Below are positions 8,942 through 19,422 of a DNA stretch of 64,000 nt, one piece after another. The stretch spans positions 5,450 through 69,449 of the forward strand of contig NZ_LSJI01000118.1 in NCBI RefSeq assembly GCF_001557235.1, written 5' to 3'. Every line of letters begins with the position of its first letter. Position 1 is the stretch's first letter. Source of the stretch: Phenylobacterium sp. CCH9-H3 (GTDB taxonomy: Bacteria > Pseudomonadota > Alphaproteobacteria > Caulobacterales > Caulobacteraceae). The translations under genes were made by a program, and so were the position numbers. Below the pieces are notes generated by a model that made no database searches, had not been told where the DNA came from, and worked only from the letters and a program-made list of their open reading frames with translations.

Positions 8942-10113
8942 GCGTCTTGGTGTCCGAGAATAAGGGTCGCGCTTCCCATGCGGGAGCCAAGAAGCCCTCC
9001 GGTGCCGTGCGCCAGGGCGATGTCACAGTCGGGCACCTGGACGCGAGGATGGGCCACGCCCCGTACCTGACGAACCGCTTCGATGACTTTTGTCATGCCG
9101 CCACGGTTGCCCGGGTGGTTGTTGCATAGCCCACCACCGTCGGTGTTGAACGGCAAGCGCCCAACTCCGGAAATGAGGTTGCCGTCGGAGACGAACCGCC
9201 CCCCCGCTCCTTTTTCGCAGAATCCGAGATCCTCAATGGTCTCGAGCACCGTGATCGTGAACGAGTCGTAGATTGATGCGTATTTGATGTCCTTCGCCGT
9301 CACGCCCGCCTCTTCGAAGGCCTTCGGCCCCGACCAGCGCGCGCCAGAAAACGTCAGATCGACCCGTCCCGCTGAGAGATGCTTGGGCGCCTCGCCAGCG
9401 CCCAGAACCTTGACCAGAGGGCGTCGCAACCCTTTGGCTACGGCTTCGCTGACGACGACCAAGCCTCCCCCGCCGTCGGTAATCACGCAGCAATCGAGCC
9501 GATGAAGCGGATCCGCGATCATCGGAGAGGCCAAGACTTCATCGACCGTCACTATGTTTCGCAGCCTGGCGTTCTCATTATACTGAGCATGATGGGAGGC
9601 TGCGACCTTGATCCAGGCCAGCTGCTCGGACGTTGTTCCGAACTCGTGCATGTGGCGCTTGGCGCACATCGCATACATGTTGGCCACGTTTGCGCCGAAC
9701 GGCGCCTCGAACGGAAAATCCGGCGCTTCGGTGTTGTGAAACCTGCCCGACTTGCCCTCTTTTGCGTCCGCTAAGGGGCGGCCCGCTAGCGTGATGAGCG
9801 CGATGTTGCAGTGACCGGCCGCGATCGCCTGCGCCGCATGATTGACATGGACCAGATAGGAGGACCCGCCGGTTTCGGTGCTATCCATGTGCCGTACGTT
9901 CTGCAGGCCGAGGTACTCGATCATGTTGAGCGGACCCAGGCCAGGCGCATCGCCGGCGCAGAAGTACGCGTCCACATCACCCATGCTCAGCCCGGCGTCA
10001 GCGAGCGCTGCCTTCGCAATTTCGGCATGAAGTTGCGCGAGCGTCTTGTTCGCCGCCCCCCTGCAGGGATGCTCATAGATTCCTGCGACAAAGGCTTTGC
10101 CTCGAATGCTCAC
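8938..10113 (-). CDS. Thiolase-like protein (Ltp2-type aldolase or lyase candidate)
   Basis: A 391-residue thiolase-fold protein of the SCP-2 / lipid-transfer thiolase group. Where true thiolases carry the acylated cysteine, this protein reads DSTETGGSSY around residues 77-86, without cysteine. Other marks are ASIYDSFTITVLETIEDLGFC and the glycine-rich FNTDGGGLCNNHPGNRGGM. These features fit the group of steroid side-chain retro-aldolases such as Ltp2 rather than a 3-ketoacyl-CoA thiolase. The start is a GTG preceded by an AGGGGCGGGA ribosome site. It leads the block's operon and is coupled to the DUF35 gene. The exact substrate is unknown. Confidence 0.85.
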   Translation of the reverse strand: MSIRGKAFVAGIYEHPCRGAANKTLAQLHAEIAKAALADAGLSMGDVDAYFCAGDAPGLGPLNMIEYLGLQNVRHMDSTETGGSSYLVHVNHAAQAIAAGHCNIALITLAGRPLADAKEGKSGRFHNTEAPDFPFEAPFGANVANMYAMCAKRHMHEFGTTSEQLAWIKVAASHHAQYNENARLRNIVTVDEVLASPMIADPLHRLDCCVITDGGGGLVVVSEAVAKGLRRPLVKVLGAGEAPKHLSAGRVDLTFSGARWSGPKAFEEAGVTAKDIKYASIYDSFTITVLETIEDLGFCEKGAGGRFVSDGNLISGVGRLPFNTDGGGLCNNHPGNRGGMTKVIEAVRQVRGVAHPRVQVPDCDIALAHGTGGLLGSRMGSATLILGHQDA

Positions 10114-10263
10114 GTCCCGCCCCTAACTCAGTCGGCCCCTGAGGCCACGTCACGGCGAAGGGACTGCCTTCGACCCACGATTTTCGGTTCTTGGCTAACC
10201 CATCGCTAGGCTGACCGGGTTCCATTAACGGCGAATCTGGCCGCCCGTCGGGGCGATCCTTAT

Positions 10264-10299
10264 CTCCCATATAGGAGGAAGACAAAAACACATATATGT
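10264..10299 (-). promoter_or_regulatory. Paired palindromes upstream of the thiolase-like operon
   Basis: Two AT-rich inverted repeats lie close together: CTCC-N6-GGAG at 10264-10277 and the perfect ACATATATGT at 10290-10299. They sit about 150-190 bases upstream of the GTG of the thiolase-like gene, where a transcriptional regulator could bind. No regulator gene is in the block. This is a candidate operator region only. Confidence 0.3.
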
Positions 10300-10508
10300 C
10301 AGACTAGGTCAAGGCTTCGGACTGCGACCCGAATCGCTCTGGTGGTCGCCAAGGCGTAGGCGCCGCCCCGATCACCGTGGGCCGCGCGGGCATGGGAGAG
10401 CCGCGCCGGCGGACCACGCGCAGTAGGGGGTCGCTGCTGACGGGCAGCATCAGGGGTAGGGCAGGGCGGCTTGCGGGCGGGCTTCTTGGCGGTGACGGCT
10501 TCGGACAT
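10299..10508 (-). pseudogene. atpD: Truncated start of atpD (ATP synthase beta subunit)
   Basis: Thirteen bases after the atpG stop, in the position of atpD, an ATG opens with MSEAVTAKKPARKP, which looks like the alanine/lysine-rich N-terminal extension of caulobacterial F1 beta subunits. After that the reading shows no beta-subunit sequence, and it stops at 69 codons. The Walker A region and the rest of the roughly 500-residue protein are absent, as is atpC. A GAGAG ribosome site precedes the ATG. The break falls at or near the edge of the acquired block. A second, complete atpD must exist elsewhere, or this is a genome rearrangement or assembly join. Confidence 0.6.
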
Positions 10509-10521
10509 GTCTGGGTTCTCT

Positions 10522-11394
10522 CTAGATCGCTTCGGCGCCGGAGATGATCTCGATCAGCTCCTTGGTGATCTGCGCCTGGCGGGCTCGGTTCATCTGCAGG
10601 GTCAGGCTGGCGATCATGTCGCCGGCGTTGCGGGTGGCGTTGTCCATCGCCGTCATCTGGGCGGCGAAGAAACCAGCCTGGTTCTCCAGCATGGCGGAGA
10701 AGATCTGGGTCGTGATGTTGCGCGGCAGCAGCTCGGCCAGGATCGTCTCCTCGTCGGGCTCGTACTCATACGAGGCGCCCTTGAGGTCGATCGGCGTCGA
10801 TCCAGCCGCCACCTCGGCGGGGATCAGCTGCTTGGCGGTCGGGGTCTGGGTCACCACCGACTGGAACTTCGAGAAGAACAGCGTGACCACGTCGATCTCG
10901 CCGGCGGCGAACATCGACTGGATCTTGGCCGACACCTCTTCGGCCACGGCGAGCGAGGGGTTGCCCCCGACTTCGAAGGTGTCGACCAGACGCTGGGCGT
11001 GCAGGCGGCGAAGCTGGTCGCGGGCCTTGCGGCCCACGGTCATGATCTTCACGTCCTTGCCCTCGGCCAGCAGGGCGTCGATGCGGACGCGCGCGGCGCG
11101 GACGATGGACGAGTTGAACCCGCCCGCCAGGCCGCGGTCCGACGTGGCGATCACCACCAGGTGACGCTGGCTCGCGCCTGTGCCGACCAGCAGCTTCGGC
11201 GCGCCGTCGCCCGACACGCCCGCGGCCAGATTGGCGATCACCGCCGCCATGCGCTCGGCATAGGGGCGGGAATCCTGGGCGGCGTTCTGCGCGCGGCGCA
11301 GCTTCGCCGCCGCCACCATCTGCATCGCCTTCGTGATCTTCTGGGTGGATTTCACCGCAGAGATCCGATTGCGCATTTCCTTGACGCTGGCCAT
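10522..11394 (-). CDS. atpG: ATP synthase F1 gamma subunit
   Basis: The 290-residue protein begins [20 protein letters not shown], the N-terminal helix that forms the rotor shaft inside the catalytic hexamer. It ends with the conserved helix that includes [21 protein letters not shown]. Length and both helices match the gamma subunit. It is third in the atpH-atpA-atpG run, 30 bases after atpA. The next gene in the usual order, atpD, is only present as a short remnant. Confidence 0.97.
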   Translation of the reverse strand: MASVKEMRNRISAVKSTQKITKAMQMVAAAKLRRAQNAAQDSRPYAERMAAVIANLAAGVSGDGAPKLLVGTGASQRHLVVIATSDRGLAGGFNSSIVRAARVRIDALLAEGKDVKIMTVGRKARDQLRRLHAQRLVDTFEVGGNPSLAVAEEVSAKIQSMFAAGEIDVVTLFFSKFQSVVTQTPTAKQLIPAEVAAGSTPIDLKGASYEYEPDEETILAELLPRNITTQIFSAMLENQAGFFAAQMTAMDNATRNAGDMIASLTLQMNRARQAQITKELIEIISGAEAI

Positions 11395-11424
11395 CGCCGG
11401 CTACCTGCTCCTGTCCGTCAGGTC

Positions 11425-13517
<2,093 letters not shown>

Positions 13518-13753
13518 TATTATCCGCCCGGGTCGCGTTTCACGTGCCGCAAACGGACCGATCCGCTGCGACTAAAGGCTTGAAAGCGCTTGAAAAAAGC
13601 ACAGCGGTCCTGGGGCTCGAAATCGCCCCCGGCCCAAAGCCGCGCGCCTACTAGCACGCGATGTTGTGCGTCGCAACGGAGGGAGAAGGGTTCCGCGACG
13701 GGAACCTTGCGCCTGTTTTGCCTGCGAAAATCGCGAGTGGGGGCATTCCGGCC

Positions 13754-13843
13754 AAAAAGAAGACCCGCCGGTTTCCCGGCAGGCCCACCTGCGTTCGCAG
13801 GCAGACCTCGGAAAAAAAAGACCCGCCGGTTTCCCGGCGGGTC
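13754..13843 (-). repeat. Duplicated terminator-like unit
   Basis: A run of A bases followed by GACCCGCCGGTTTCCCGGC occurs twice, about 58 bases apart. The right-hand copy is a perfect terminator. In the left-hand copy the stem's far arm is degraded and is followed by a separate CCTGCG/CGCAGG hairpin. This looks like a local duplication of a terminator. Bases 13518-13753 hold no gene and lie upstream of atpH, so they probably contain its promoter. Confidence 0.7.
13812..13843 (-). terminator. Rho-independent terminator
   Basis: A perfect 10-base-pair GC-rich stem (13820-13829 with 13834-13843) has a four-base loop. Read on the minus strand it is followed by eight U residues. It lies 46 bases after the stop of the small secreted protein gene and should end that transcript before the atp operon promoter. 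Confidence 0.92.
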
Positions 13844-13889
13844 AGTGCGACAGAAGCTCGGGTTGAGAGCTGCTGGGAGACTTGTGCGT

Positions 13890-14228
13890 CTATTGCTTGG
13901 CGAGCTGGGTGCCGCCGGCCTTGGCGATGGCCTTGGCGTTGCAGCTGGCCAGCTTGCCTTCGTCCAGGGTCTTGCGGCCTTCGAACGAGGCGACCACGCC
14001 AACCTTGTCGGCGATGGTCTTGCAGGTGGACGCGGCGAAGGTCTGCGAGGTCGGCGCCGCGGCGACGCAGGTGTCGCCTTCGCAGTTGAACATGGCGCCG
14101 CCGGCGATGAACTTGGTCTTCTCGGCGACCGGCGCGGCCAGCTTGGCGGTGACGGCGTCACCGGCGAAAGCCGAACCGGCGGACAGGGTGACGAGGGCGG
14201 CGCAGGCCGCAAGGAGTTGGAGCTTCAT
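13890..14228 (-). CDS. Small secreted protein, CC-lineage conserved type
   Basis: A 112-residue protein with a clear signal peptide (MKLQLLAACAALVTLSAGSAFA). The mature part contains GGAMFNCEGDTCVAAAP and STCKTIADKVG, with four cysteines that could form disulfides. I recall similar short exported proteins in Caulobacterales, but no function is known to me. The frame is open further upstream. The ATG used gives the signal peptide directly and is preceded by GGAGGG. It forms a single-gene unit ending in the strong terminator at 13812-13843. Confidence 0.75.
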   Translation of the reverse strand: MKLQLLAACAALVTLSAGSAFAGDAVTAKLAAPVAEKTKFIAGGAMFNCEGDTCVAAAPTSQTFAASTCKTIADKVGVVASFEGRKTLDEGKLASCNAKAIAKAGGTQLAKQ

Positions 14229-14480
14229 TGAGCCCTCCAGCGTTCGGGGAGTTGTCGGCGTCAAGGATTTGAGTACCGGCCCGGTCCGCCGCGTTGGCCC
14301 GCCTCGGGTATCCCCTCCCTTGGCGCGCTTCGAACTGAGCAATGCTAAGATAACGGTGTTAAGATCGGCGGTGCAACTGCTATTTGTTCGCATCAGGTAT
14401 GCGAAAATGCAGACCCGCTAGGCGTCGACGCCATTCCTTCATGGAACCGTGACTGGAGCGCCAAGGGAGTCCGTCACCAG

Positions 14481-14502
14481 TCCGGGGTTCGTAAACCCCG
14501 GA
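14481..14502 (+). promoter_or_regulatory. Hairpin that includes the ribosome site of the PEP-CTERM gene
   Basis: TCCGGGGTT and its exact complement form a 9-base-pair stem with a four-base CGTA loop. The right arm contains most of the GGAG ribosome site that lies eight bases before the ATG at 14512. When folded, the ribosome site is paired, so the structure could limit translation. The stem is visible directly; a regulatory role is inferred. Confidence 0.5.
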
Positions 14503-14511
14503 GTCGTTCGC

Positions 14512-15150
14512 ATGCTGAAATTCTTCGCCGTCGCCGCCCTCGCCTCGCTGCCGCTGGCCACCCCCGCCCTGGCCGAAGTCACCGTGACCCCCGTCGCTGT
14601 CACCGCCAGCAACACCTTCCCCTTCTTCGGCCAGTACAAGGCCTCCAACCTGATCGACGGCAGCGGCCTGTCGGGCGGCCTGCACGACGCCAACTACACC
14701 AACATGTGGATGACCGACCTCGGTGTCGACGAGGCGACCCTGACGTTCGATCTGGGCGGCGTGTTCAACCTCTCGAGCCTCCAGGTGTGGAATTACAACT
14801 TCGGCGTCGAGGAGTTTGCCTCCACTCTCGATCGCGCGTCCAAGGCCTTCACCCTGTCGATTTCGTTGAACGGCGTGGACTATGCCCAGGTCCTGGCCGG
14901 GGAGTTCGCCCGCGGGACGGGCGCACCGCTCGCCGCCGAGGTGTTCAGCTTCAGCGGCCAGGCGCGCTACGTCCAGCTGACGCTCGACGGCAATCACCAG
15001 GCCTATCCAGAGACCTACGGCTATGCGCCGGTCGGCCTCTCCGAAGTCCGCTTCGGCGCGGTGCCGGAACCCACCACCTGGGCGTTGCTGATCGCCGGCT
15101 TCGGCGCGACGGGCGCCGTCATGCGCCGCCGCGCGACGACCATGGTCTGA
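14512..15150 (+). CDS. Discoidin-like exported protein with PEPxxWA-CTERM sorting signal
   Basis: A 212-residue exported protein with a signal peptide ending LATPALA. The middle has the beta-sandwich pattern of a discoidin / F5/8 type C-like domain (NLIDGSGLSGGLHDANYTNMW and the ARYVQLTLDG strand). The C-terminus is a sorting signal: VPEPTTWALLIAGFG, a hydrophobic segment and MRRRA. Such signals are cut by an exosortase, and the proteins reach the outer surface or exopolysaccharide matrix. The ATG has GGAG eight bases upstream, inside a hairpin. No exosortase gene is in the window. Confidence 0.85.
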   Translation: MLKFFAVAALASLPLATPALAEVTVTPVAVTASNTFPFFGQYKASNLIDGSGLSGGLHDANYTNMWMTDLGVDEATLTFDLGGVFNLSSLQVWNYNFGVEEFASTLDRASKAFTLSISLNGVDYAQVLAGEFARGTGAPLAAEVFSFSGQARYVQLTLDGNHQAYPETYGYAPVGLSEVRFGAVPEPTTWALLIAGFGATGAVMRRRATTMV

Positions 15151-15160
15151 CGCGCCACGA

Positions 15161-15187
15161 ACGCCCCGGCCCGATCGGCCGGGGCGT
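15161..15187 (+). terminator. Terminator-like hairpin
   Basis: An 11-base-pair perfect stem ACGCCCCGGCC / GGCCGGGGCGT with a five-base loop lies 11 bases after the PEP-CTERM gene stop. The following bases are only modestly T-rich, so termination efficiency is uncertain. Confidence 0.6.
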
Positions 15188-15285
15188 CTCCCGTCGTTCA
15201 TACACCGTCAATCATGTTTGGCGTTCCGTTACCCTGGGCTATAGGGCCGGCGGGCGGCGAACAGACCGGTAGGACGACTAAATCC

Positions 15286-17277
15286 ATGGCCAATGCGCAG
15301 CCGCCGCGGCGCGGGCGCGAACCGCGCGCAAAACGCTCGTTCCTGCAGGCTCTGATCTACTGGATCCTGGTGCTGGGTGTCTGGGGGCTGATCTTCCTGG
15401 TCGCCTTCTTCGCCGTGTTCGCGGTCGACCTGCCCGACACATCCAAGCTCTATGAGGTGAAACGCCAGCCGTCGGTGTCGTACCTCGACAGGTCCGGCGC
15501 CCTCCTCGCCGTGCGCGGCAGCCAGTATGCGCCGCCGGTCGACCTGGACCGCCTCCCGCCCTACGTGCCGAAGGCGTTCATCGCCATCGAGGACCGCTGG
15601 TACAACTGGCACTTCGGTTTCAATCCCTGGGGCATCGTCCGCAGCCAGATCTACAACATGCAGCACAAGGGCGAGGGCGGACCGCTGCGCGGCGGCTCGA
15701 CCATCACCCAGCAGCTCGCCCGCAACCTGTTCCTCACCCCCAACCAGAACTATCGCCGCAAGGCGCAGGAGCTGATCCTGGCCGTCTGGCTGGAGGCGCG
15801 GTTCTCCAAGAAGCAGATCCTCGAGCTCTATCTGAACCGGGTCTATTTCGGGGCCGGCGCCTACGGGATCGAGGCCGCCTCCCAGCGGTATTTCGGCAAG
15901 CCCGCGCGCGAGCTGTCCCTGGGCGAGAGCGCCTTGCTGGCCGGCCTGATGAAGGGCCCGTCACGCTATTCCCCGGTCGCCTCGACGGATCGGGCGGCGC
16001 GGCGCGCCACCATCGTGCTGGACGAGATGCTGGAAGCCGGCTTCATCACGCCGGCCGAGCGGGAGCAGGCCATCCGCACCAAGGTGCGGGTCAACCCGGT
16101 CCTGGCCAACCAGCGGGCCCAGTACTTCACCGACTGGGTGGACGACCAGGTGCGCACGCTGGTGGGCGAGCCCACCGAGGACCTCGTCGTCGAGACCACC
16201 CTCGACCTGCCGCTGCAGGCCAGCGCCGAGCAGGCGGTGCAGGCGGGCGTCGCCGCGGCGAAGGGCCAGGGCGTGGAGCAGGGCGCCCTCGTCTCGCTGG
16301 ACGGCGAGGGCCGCATCCGGGCCTACGTCGGCGGGACCAACTACCTGCAGACCCAGTTCGACCGGGCGACCATGGCCCGGCGCCAGGCCGGCTCGGCCTT
16401 CAAGCCGTTCGTCTATCTCGCCGCCATGGAAGCCGGTCGCACGCCCGACACCCCCGTGGTCGACGAGCCGGTGAAGATCGGGAACTGGGAGCCGCGCAAC
16501 TACACCGGCCAGTACCTGGGGCCCATCACCATCTCCACCGCCCTCGCGCAGTCGGTGAACACCGTGGCGGCCCGGCTGGCCAACGAGGTGGGCACGTCGA
16601 ACGTGGCCGCTGTGGCGCGGCGGCTGGGAATCAGCTCGCCGATCCAGCTCGACCCCTCGATGGCGCTCGGGGCGGTCGAGGTCAGCCCGCTGGAAATGGC
16701 CCAGGCCTACGCCCCGTTCGCGAACGGCGGCTATCTGGCCAAGGGCTACGGCATCGAGCGGATCCGCACGGCCACCGGCCGCGTGCTCTACGACCGCGGC
16801 GTGGACCGCCCCGCGCGGGCGCAGGTGATCGGCCAGCCGGCCCTTGCCTACATGGTCACCATGATGCGGGGCGTCGTCACCGGCGGCACGGGCGCGCGGG
16901 CCAACGTCCCGGGCTACGACCTGGCCGGTAAGACGGGCACCACCAGCGACTACCGCGACGCCTGGTTCGTCGGCTACACCGGCGGCTTCGTGACCGCAGT
17001 TTGGGTGGGCAAGGACGACAACAAGCCCATGCGCCGGGTCACCGGCGGCAACGCCCCGGCCGGCATCTGGCGCGACTATATGACGGCCGCCCTGCCGCGC
17101 CTGAAGGTCCAGCCGATCCCGGGCGGCGTGATCCCGCAGGTGGAGGAGCCCGGTCCTATCGAACAGATCCTGGAAGGCGTCGGCGACCTGTTCCGCGGCG
17201 ACCGCGACGAGCCGCCGCCCTCGGAATTCGAAGACCGGCCGCCGCCGCGCCAGCGTCAGCAGGACCCGCCGTACTGA
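15286..17277 (+). CDS. Class A penicillin-binding protein (PBP1a type)
   Basis: A bifunctional peptidoglycan synthase of 663 residues. A cytoplasmic basic tail and one membrane helix (about 22-48) are followed by a glycosyltransferase domain with catalytic E102 in AFIAIEDRWY and GGSTITQQLARNL. The transpeptidase domain has S370-x-x-K373, S423-V-N and K549-T-G-T. The C-terminus is a proline- and charge-rich tail. It polymerises lipid II and cross-links stems at the inner membrane's outer face. The chosen ATG gives the expected short cytoplasmic tail. It converges on the TonB receptor gene with a 13-base gap. Confidence 0.95.
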   Translation: MANAQPPRRGREPRAKRSFLQALIYWILVLGVWGLIFLVAFFAVFAVDLPDTSKLYEVKRQPSVSYLDRSGALLAVRGSQYAPPVDLDRLPPYVPKAFIAIEDRWYNWHFGFNPWGIVRSQIYNMQHKGEGGPLRGGSTITQQLARNLFLTPNQNYRRKAQELILAVWLEARFSKKQILELYLNRVYFGAGAYGIEAASQRYFGKPARELSLGESALLAGLMKGPSRYSPVASTDRAARRATIVLDEMLEAGFITPAEREQAIRTKVRVNPVLANQRAQYFTDWVDDQVRTLVGEPTEDLVVETTLDLPLQASAEQAVQAGVAAAKGQGVEQGALVSLDGEGRIRAYVGGTNYLQTQFDRATMARRQAGSAFKPFVYLAAMEAGRTPDTPVVDEPVKIGNWEPRNYTGQYLGPITISTALAQSVNTVAARLANEVGTSNVAAVARRLGISSPIQLDPSMALGAVEVSPLEMAQAYAPFANGGYLAKGYGIERIRTATGRVLYDRGVDRPARAQVIGQPALAYMVTMMRGVVTGGTGARANVPGYDLAGKTGTTSDYRDAWFVGYTGGFVTAVWVGKDDNKPMRRVTGGNAPAGIWRDYMTAALPRLKVQPIPGGVIPQVEEPGPIEQILEGVGDLFRGDRDEPPPSEFEDRPPPRQRQQDPPY

Positions 17278-17290
17278 GCACGCCTCCGCT

Positions 17291-19234
17291 CTAGAACTCC
17301 GTGGTCAGCAGGAGGCGGAAGCGGCGAGGCGCAGTATAGTCCAGGGTCTCCGCGCCGTTGACCGTCAGGCCGTAGCCGCCGAACGCATTCAGCACCTGCG
17401 CGCGGAGCGTCGGCCGCCACCCGGCGACGTCGAGCCGATAGCGCAGACCGAAGTTGGCCTCCCATTCGGCGGGCAGCCGCGGCTGGCGCCCGTCCGGCCC
17501 TGGCGCGGCGCGGAAGGGGCTGGCGCCGACATAGTCCAGGCCCGCGTCCAGCGACAATCCGGGCGCCGCCGCCACCGCATAGTTGAGGCTGGCGACGCCG
17601 CGTAGCCTCGGCACGCCCACGGGTCGCCGTCCGATGGCGCCGCTGTCCGCCTCGTCGCCGGAAATCTCCGGATCCAGCCAGATACCCCCGACCACCACGG
17701 TGAGCGCCTCGGAGAGCCGACCTGAGAGCGACGCCTCGATACCGCGGTGCCGCACGCTCCCCAACGTGCGGTAGACGTTCGTGGCGCCGTCCAGCCCGGC
17801 ATACGGCTTCTCCGTCTCGAACGCGGCGCCGAGCAAGACGAGGCCGCCGGACAGGTCGTAGCGGAATCCGATCTCGCGCTGGGTCACGCGGATGGCGCTG
17901 AGCACCTCGTTGCGGTTGGCCGCGGAACTGGGCGCGGCGCCCGCCTCCTCAAGGCCGCGGCTGTAGCTGGCGTAGAGGTCCAGGCCGCGAACCACGCGGA
18001 CCGCGCCGCCGATGTTGACCAAGAGGGGCGTCACCGCGCGGCTTCGCGCCACGCCGTCCGCGGCGATGAAGGTCTTCTCGTAGTCGGTGCGCAGGACCCC
18101 GGCGTTCACCGTCAACCGGTTCGACCAGGTCATGCGATAGGAGGCGCCCAGTCCCCACTGGTCGGTCTCGTCGCGCAGGTTCGCGCGCGCCGTGGAAAGG
18201 TCCGGCGCCGCGGCTTGCAGCGCGGGCCGGGACAGATCCGCGACGCCCAGGTCCACGACGTGATCGCCGCCGAACAGATGCCGCGAGCGCCGGCCGCGGC
18301 CGACGAAGGTGACGCGATGGCTGGCCGCGCCGGTTTCGCCGGTCCAGCTCAGCCGCCCTTCGCCCGACCAGGCCGTGGCCCGCTGCTGGGGCGACGCCAC
18401 CACCAGGCTACGCGCGCCGAGAGCCCCGTCCACGTCGAAAAAGAGTTGGGAATAGGCTCTTGTCGGATCCTCCTGCGAGAACACCCCGGTGGCGCCGACA
18501 GACCAGCCTCCGCCCAGCGGGGCGTCCGCCAGGAGCCCGGCGATGCGCCGCTGTCCCCGCGCCCTCGCCCAGTCCTGGCCCAGGTACCGTCCGCGCTTCA
18601 GGCGAGGCCGAACGTCGGGATTGTCCAGGGTGAAGCGGAACGTGGCCGCGCGTTCGTAGTCGTACTCGCCCCCGAACACCTGCGCCGTGACCGGGCCCAG
18701 CGTGGCGCGGGCCGTGCCGCCGAGCAGCCACGAGCGGCCGTCCTCGCCGCCCTGCGCGTCCTTCTTGTCGAAGACCAAGCCCAGCCCGAGCGCGCCGGAA
18801 CGCCGTCCGTCCGCCGAACGCCCCTTGAGCAGCAGGTCCATGTAGGGCTGCTCGTACTCGTCGAGTCCCGTGGTCAGCAGGCTGGGCTCGCCCGCGACCG
18901 GGTCGCGGAGCTTGAAGTCCACCACGCCCGACGGGCCGGGTAGGTCGACGTTCAGCGTGTTCAGGCCGATGCGCACGGTCGTCCGGTCGAGGAAGAAGCT
19001 GCTCACCCCCGAGCTCTTGACGAAATAGCTGCCGTTCACGCGGTAGTTGCCCGCCGCTTCCAGGTCGAAGCCGCGCACCGAGCTCGCGTCGTAGATGCCC
19101 ACCGACTCCTCGCCGATGGTGAACCCGAAGGCGTCGTCGGCGCTGGTCACGGGATTGGCGGTGGCCTGGGCGAAGGCGGCGCCGGGCGCAGCAAGGATCG
19201 TCAGGGCGGAGAGCAGGTGAGAGCGTGCGGTCAT
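17291..19234 (-). CDS. TonB-dependent outer-membrane receptor
   Basis: A 647-residue outer-membrane receptor with a signal peptide ending AAPGAAFAQ. The plug domain shows EESVGIYDASSVRGFDLEAAGNYRVNGSYF and LNTLNVDLPGPSGVVDFKLRDP. The rest alternates amphipathic strands and ends in LLLTTEF, a typical beta-barrel terminus with final aromatic. Receptors with this RGFDLEAAGNYRVNG pattern usually carry siderophores or other metal complexes, but the ligand is not identifiable. The frame extends 41 codons upstream; the ATG at the signal peptide was chosen. It is divergent from ada, with 188 bases between them that contain a 7-bp hairpin but no recognisable riboswitch. Confidence 0.9.
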   Translation of the reverse strand: MTARSHLLSALTILAAPGAAFAQATANPVTSADDAFGFTIGEESVGIYDASSVRGFDLEAAGNYRVNGSYFVKSSGVSSFFLDRTTVRIGLNTLNVDLPGPSGVVDFKLRDPVAGEPSLLTTGLDEYEQPYMDLLLKGRSADGRRSGALGLGLVFDKKDAQGGEDGRSWLLGGTARATLGPVTAQVFGGEYDYERAATFRFTLDNPDVRPRLKRGRYLGQDWARARGQRRIAGLLADAPLGGGWSVGATGVFSQEDPTRAYSQLFFDVDGALGARSLVVASPQQRATAWSGEGRLSWTGETGAASHRVTFVGRGRRSRHLFGGDHVVDLGVADLSRPALQAAAPDLSTARANLRDETDQWGLGASYRMTWSNRLTVNAGVLRTDYEKTFIAADGVARSRAVTPLLVNIGGAVRVVRGLDLYASYSRGLEEAGAAPSSAANRNEVLSAIRVTQREIGFRYDLSGGLVLLGAAFETEKPYAGLDGATNVYRTLGSVRHRGIEASLSGRLSEALTVVVGGIWLDPEISGDEADSGAIGRRPVGVPRLRGVASLNYAVAAAPGLSLDAGLDYVGASPFRAAPGPDGRQPRLPAEWEANFGLRYRLDVAGWRPTLRAQVLNAFGGYGLTVNGAETLDYTAPRRFRLLLTTEF

Positions 19235-19422
19235 GGGTTCCAGTCCGGTCCGTGAGAGGGCGGGACTGGTGCCGGCAAGCGCGGCCTTGGAGCTATCCGG
19301 TTCTTGTCGTGGAACCGGCGTTGCCGCCGCGGGGACGCCCCCCGGATTCAACCGCAAGGCTCGGAGTGTCGCCGATCGCCCTGGCCCTCAGTATCCGATG
19401 ACCCCATTCTCCGGAGACGGCC

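Larger units (their letters stand above)
3180..10300. mobile_element. AT-richer acquired block (genomic island)
   Basis: The DNA from the transposase remnant to about 10.3 kb is clearly less GC-rich than both flanks and has a different codon style. It holds a GMC oxidoreductase, SDR, acyl-CoA ligase, DUF35 and thiolase-like gene, all on the minus strand. The left edge carries an IS1380-type transposase fragment. The right edge meets a truncated atpD start. No integrase, tRNA target or clear terminal repeats were found, so the boundaries and the mechanism of entry are inferred. The composition shift is by eye, not computed. Confidence 0.65.

Noticed and set aside
10073..10291. 72-codon minus-strand frame before the thiolase-like gene
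   Set aside because: It covers the leader and start of the thiolase-like gene in another frame, with no support as a protein.
19235..19422. Possible cobalamin riboswitch before the TonB receptor
   Set aside because: The leader has GAATCCGG-like bases and a hairpin, but no recognisable B12 box or conserved core order.
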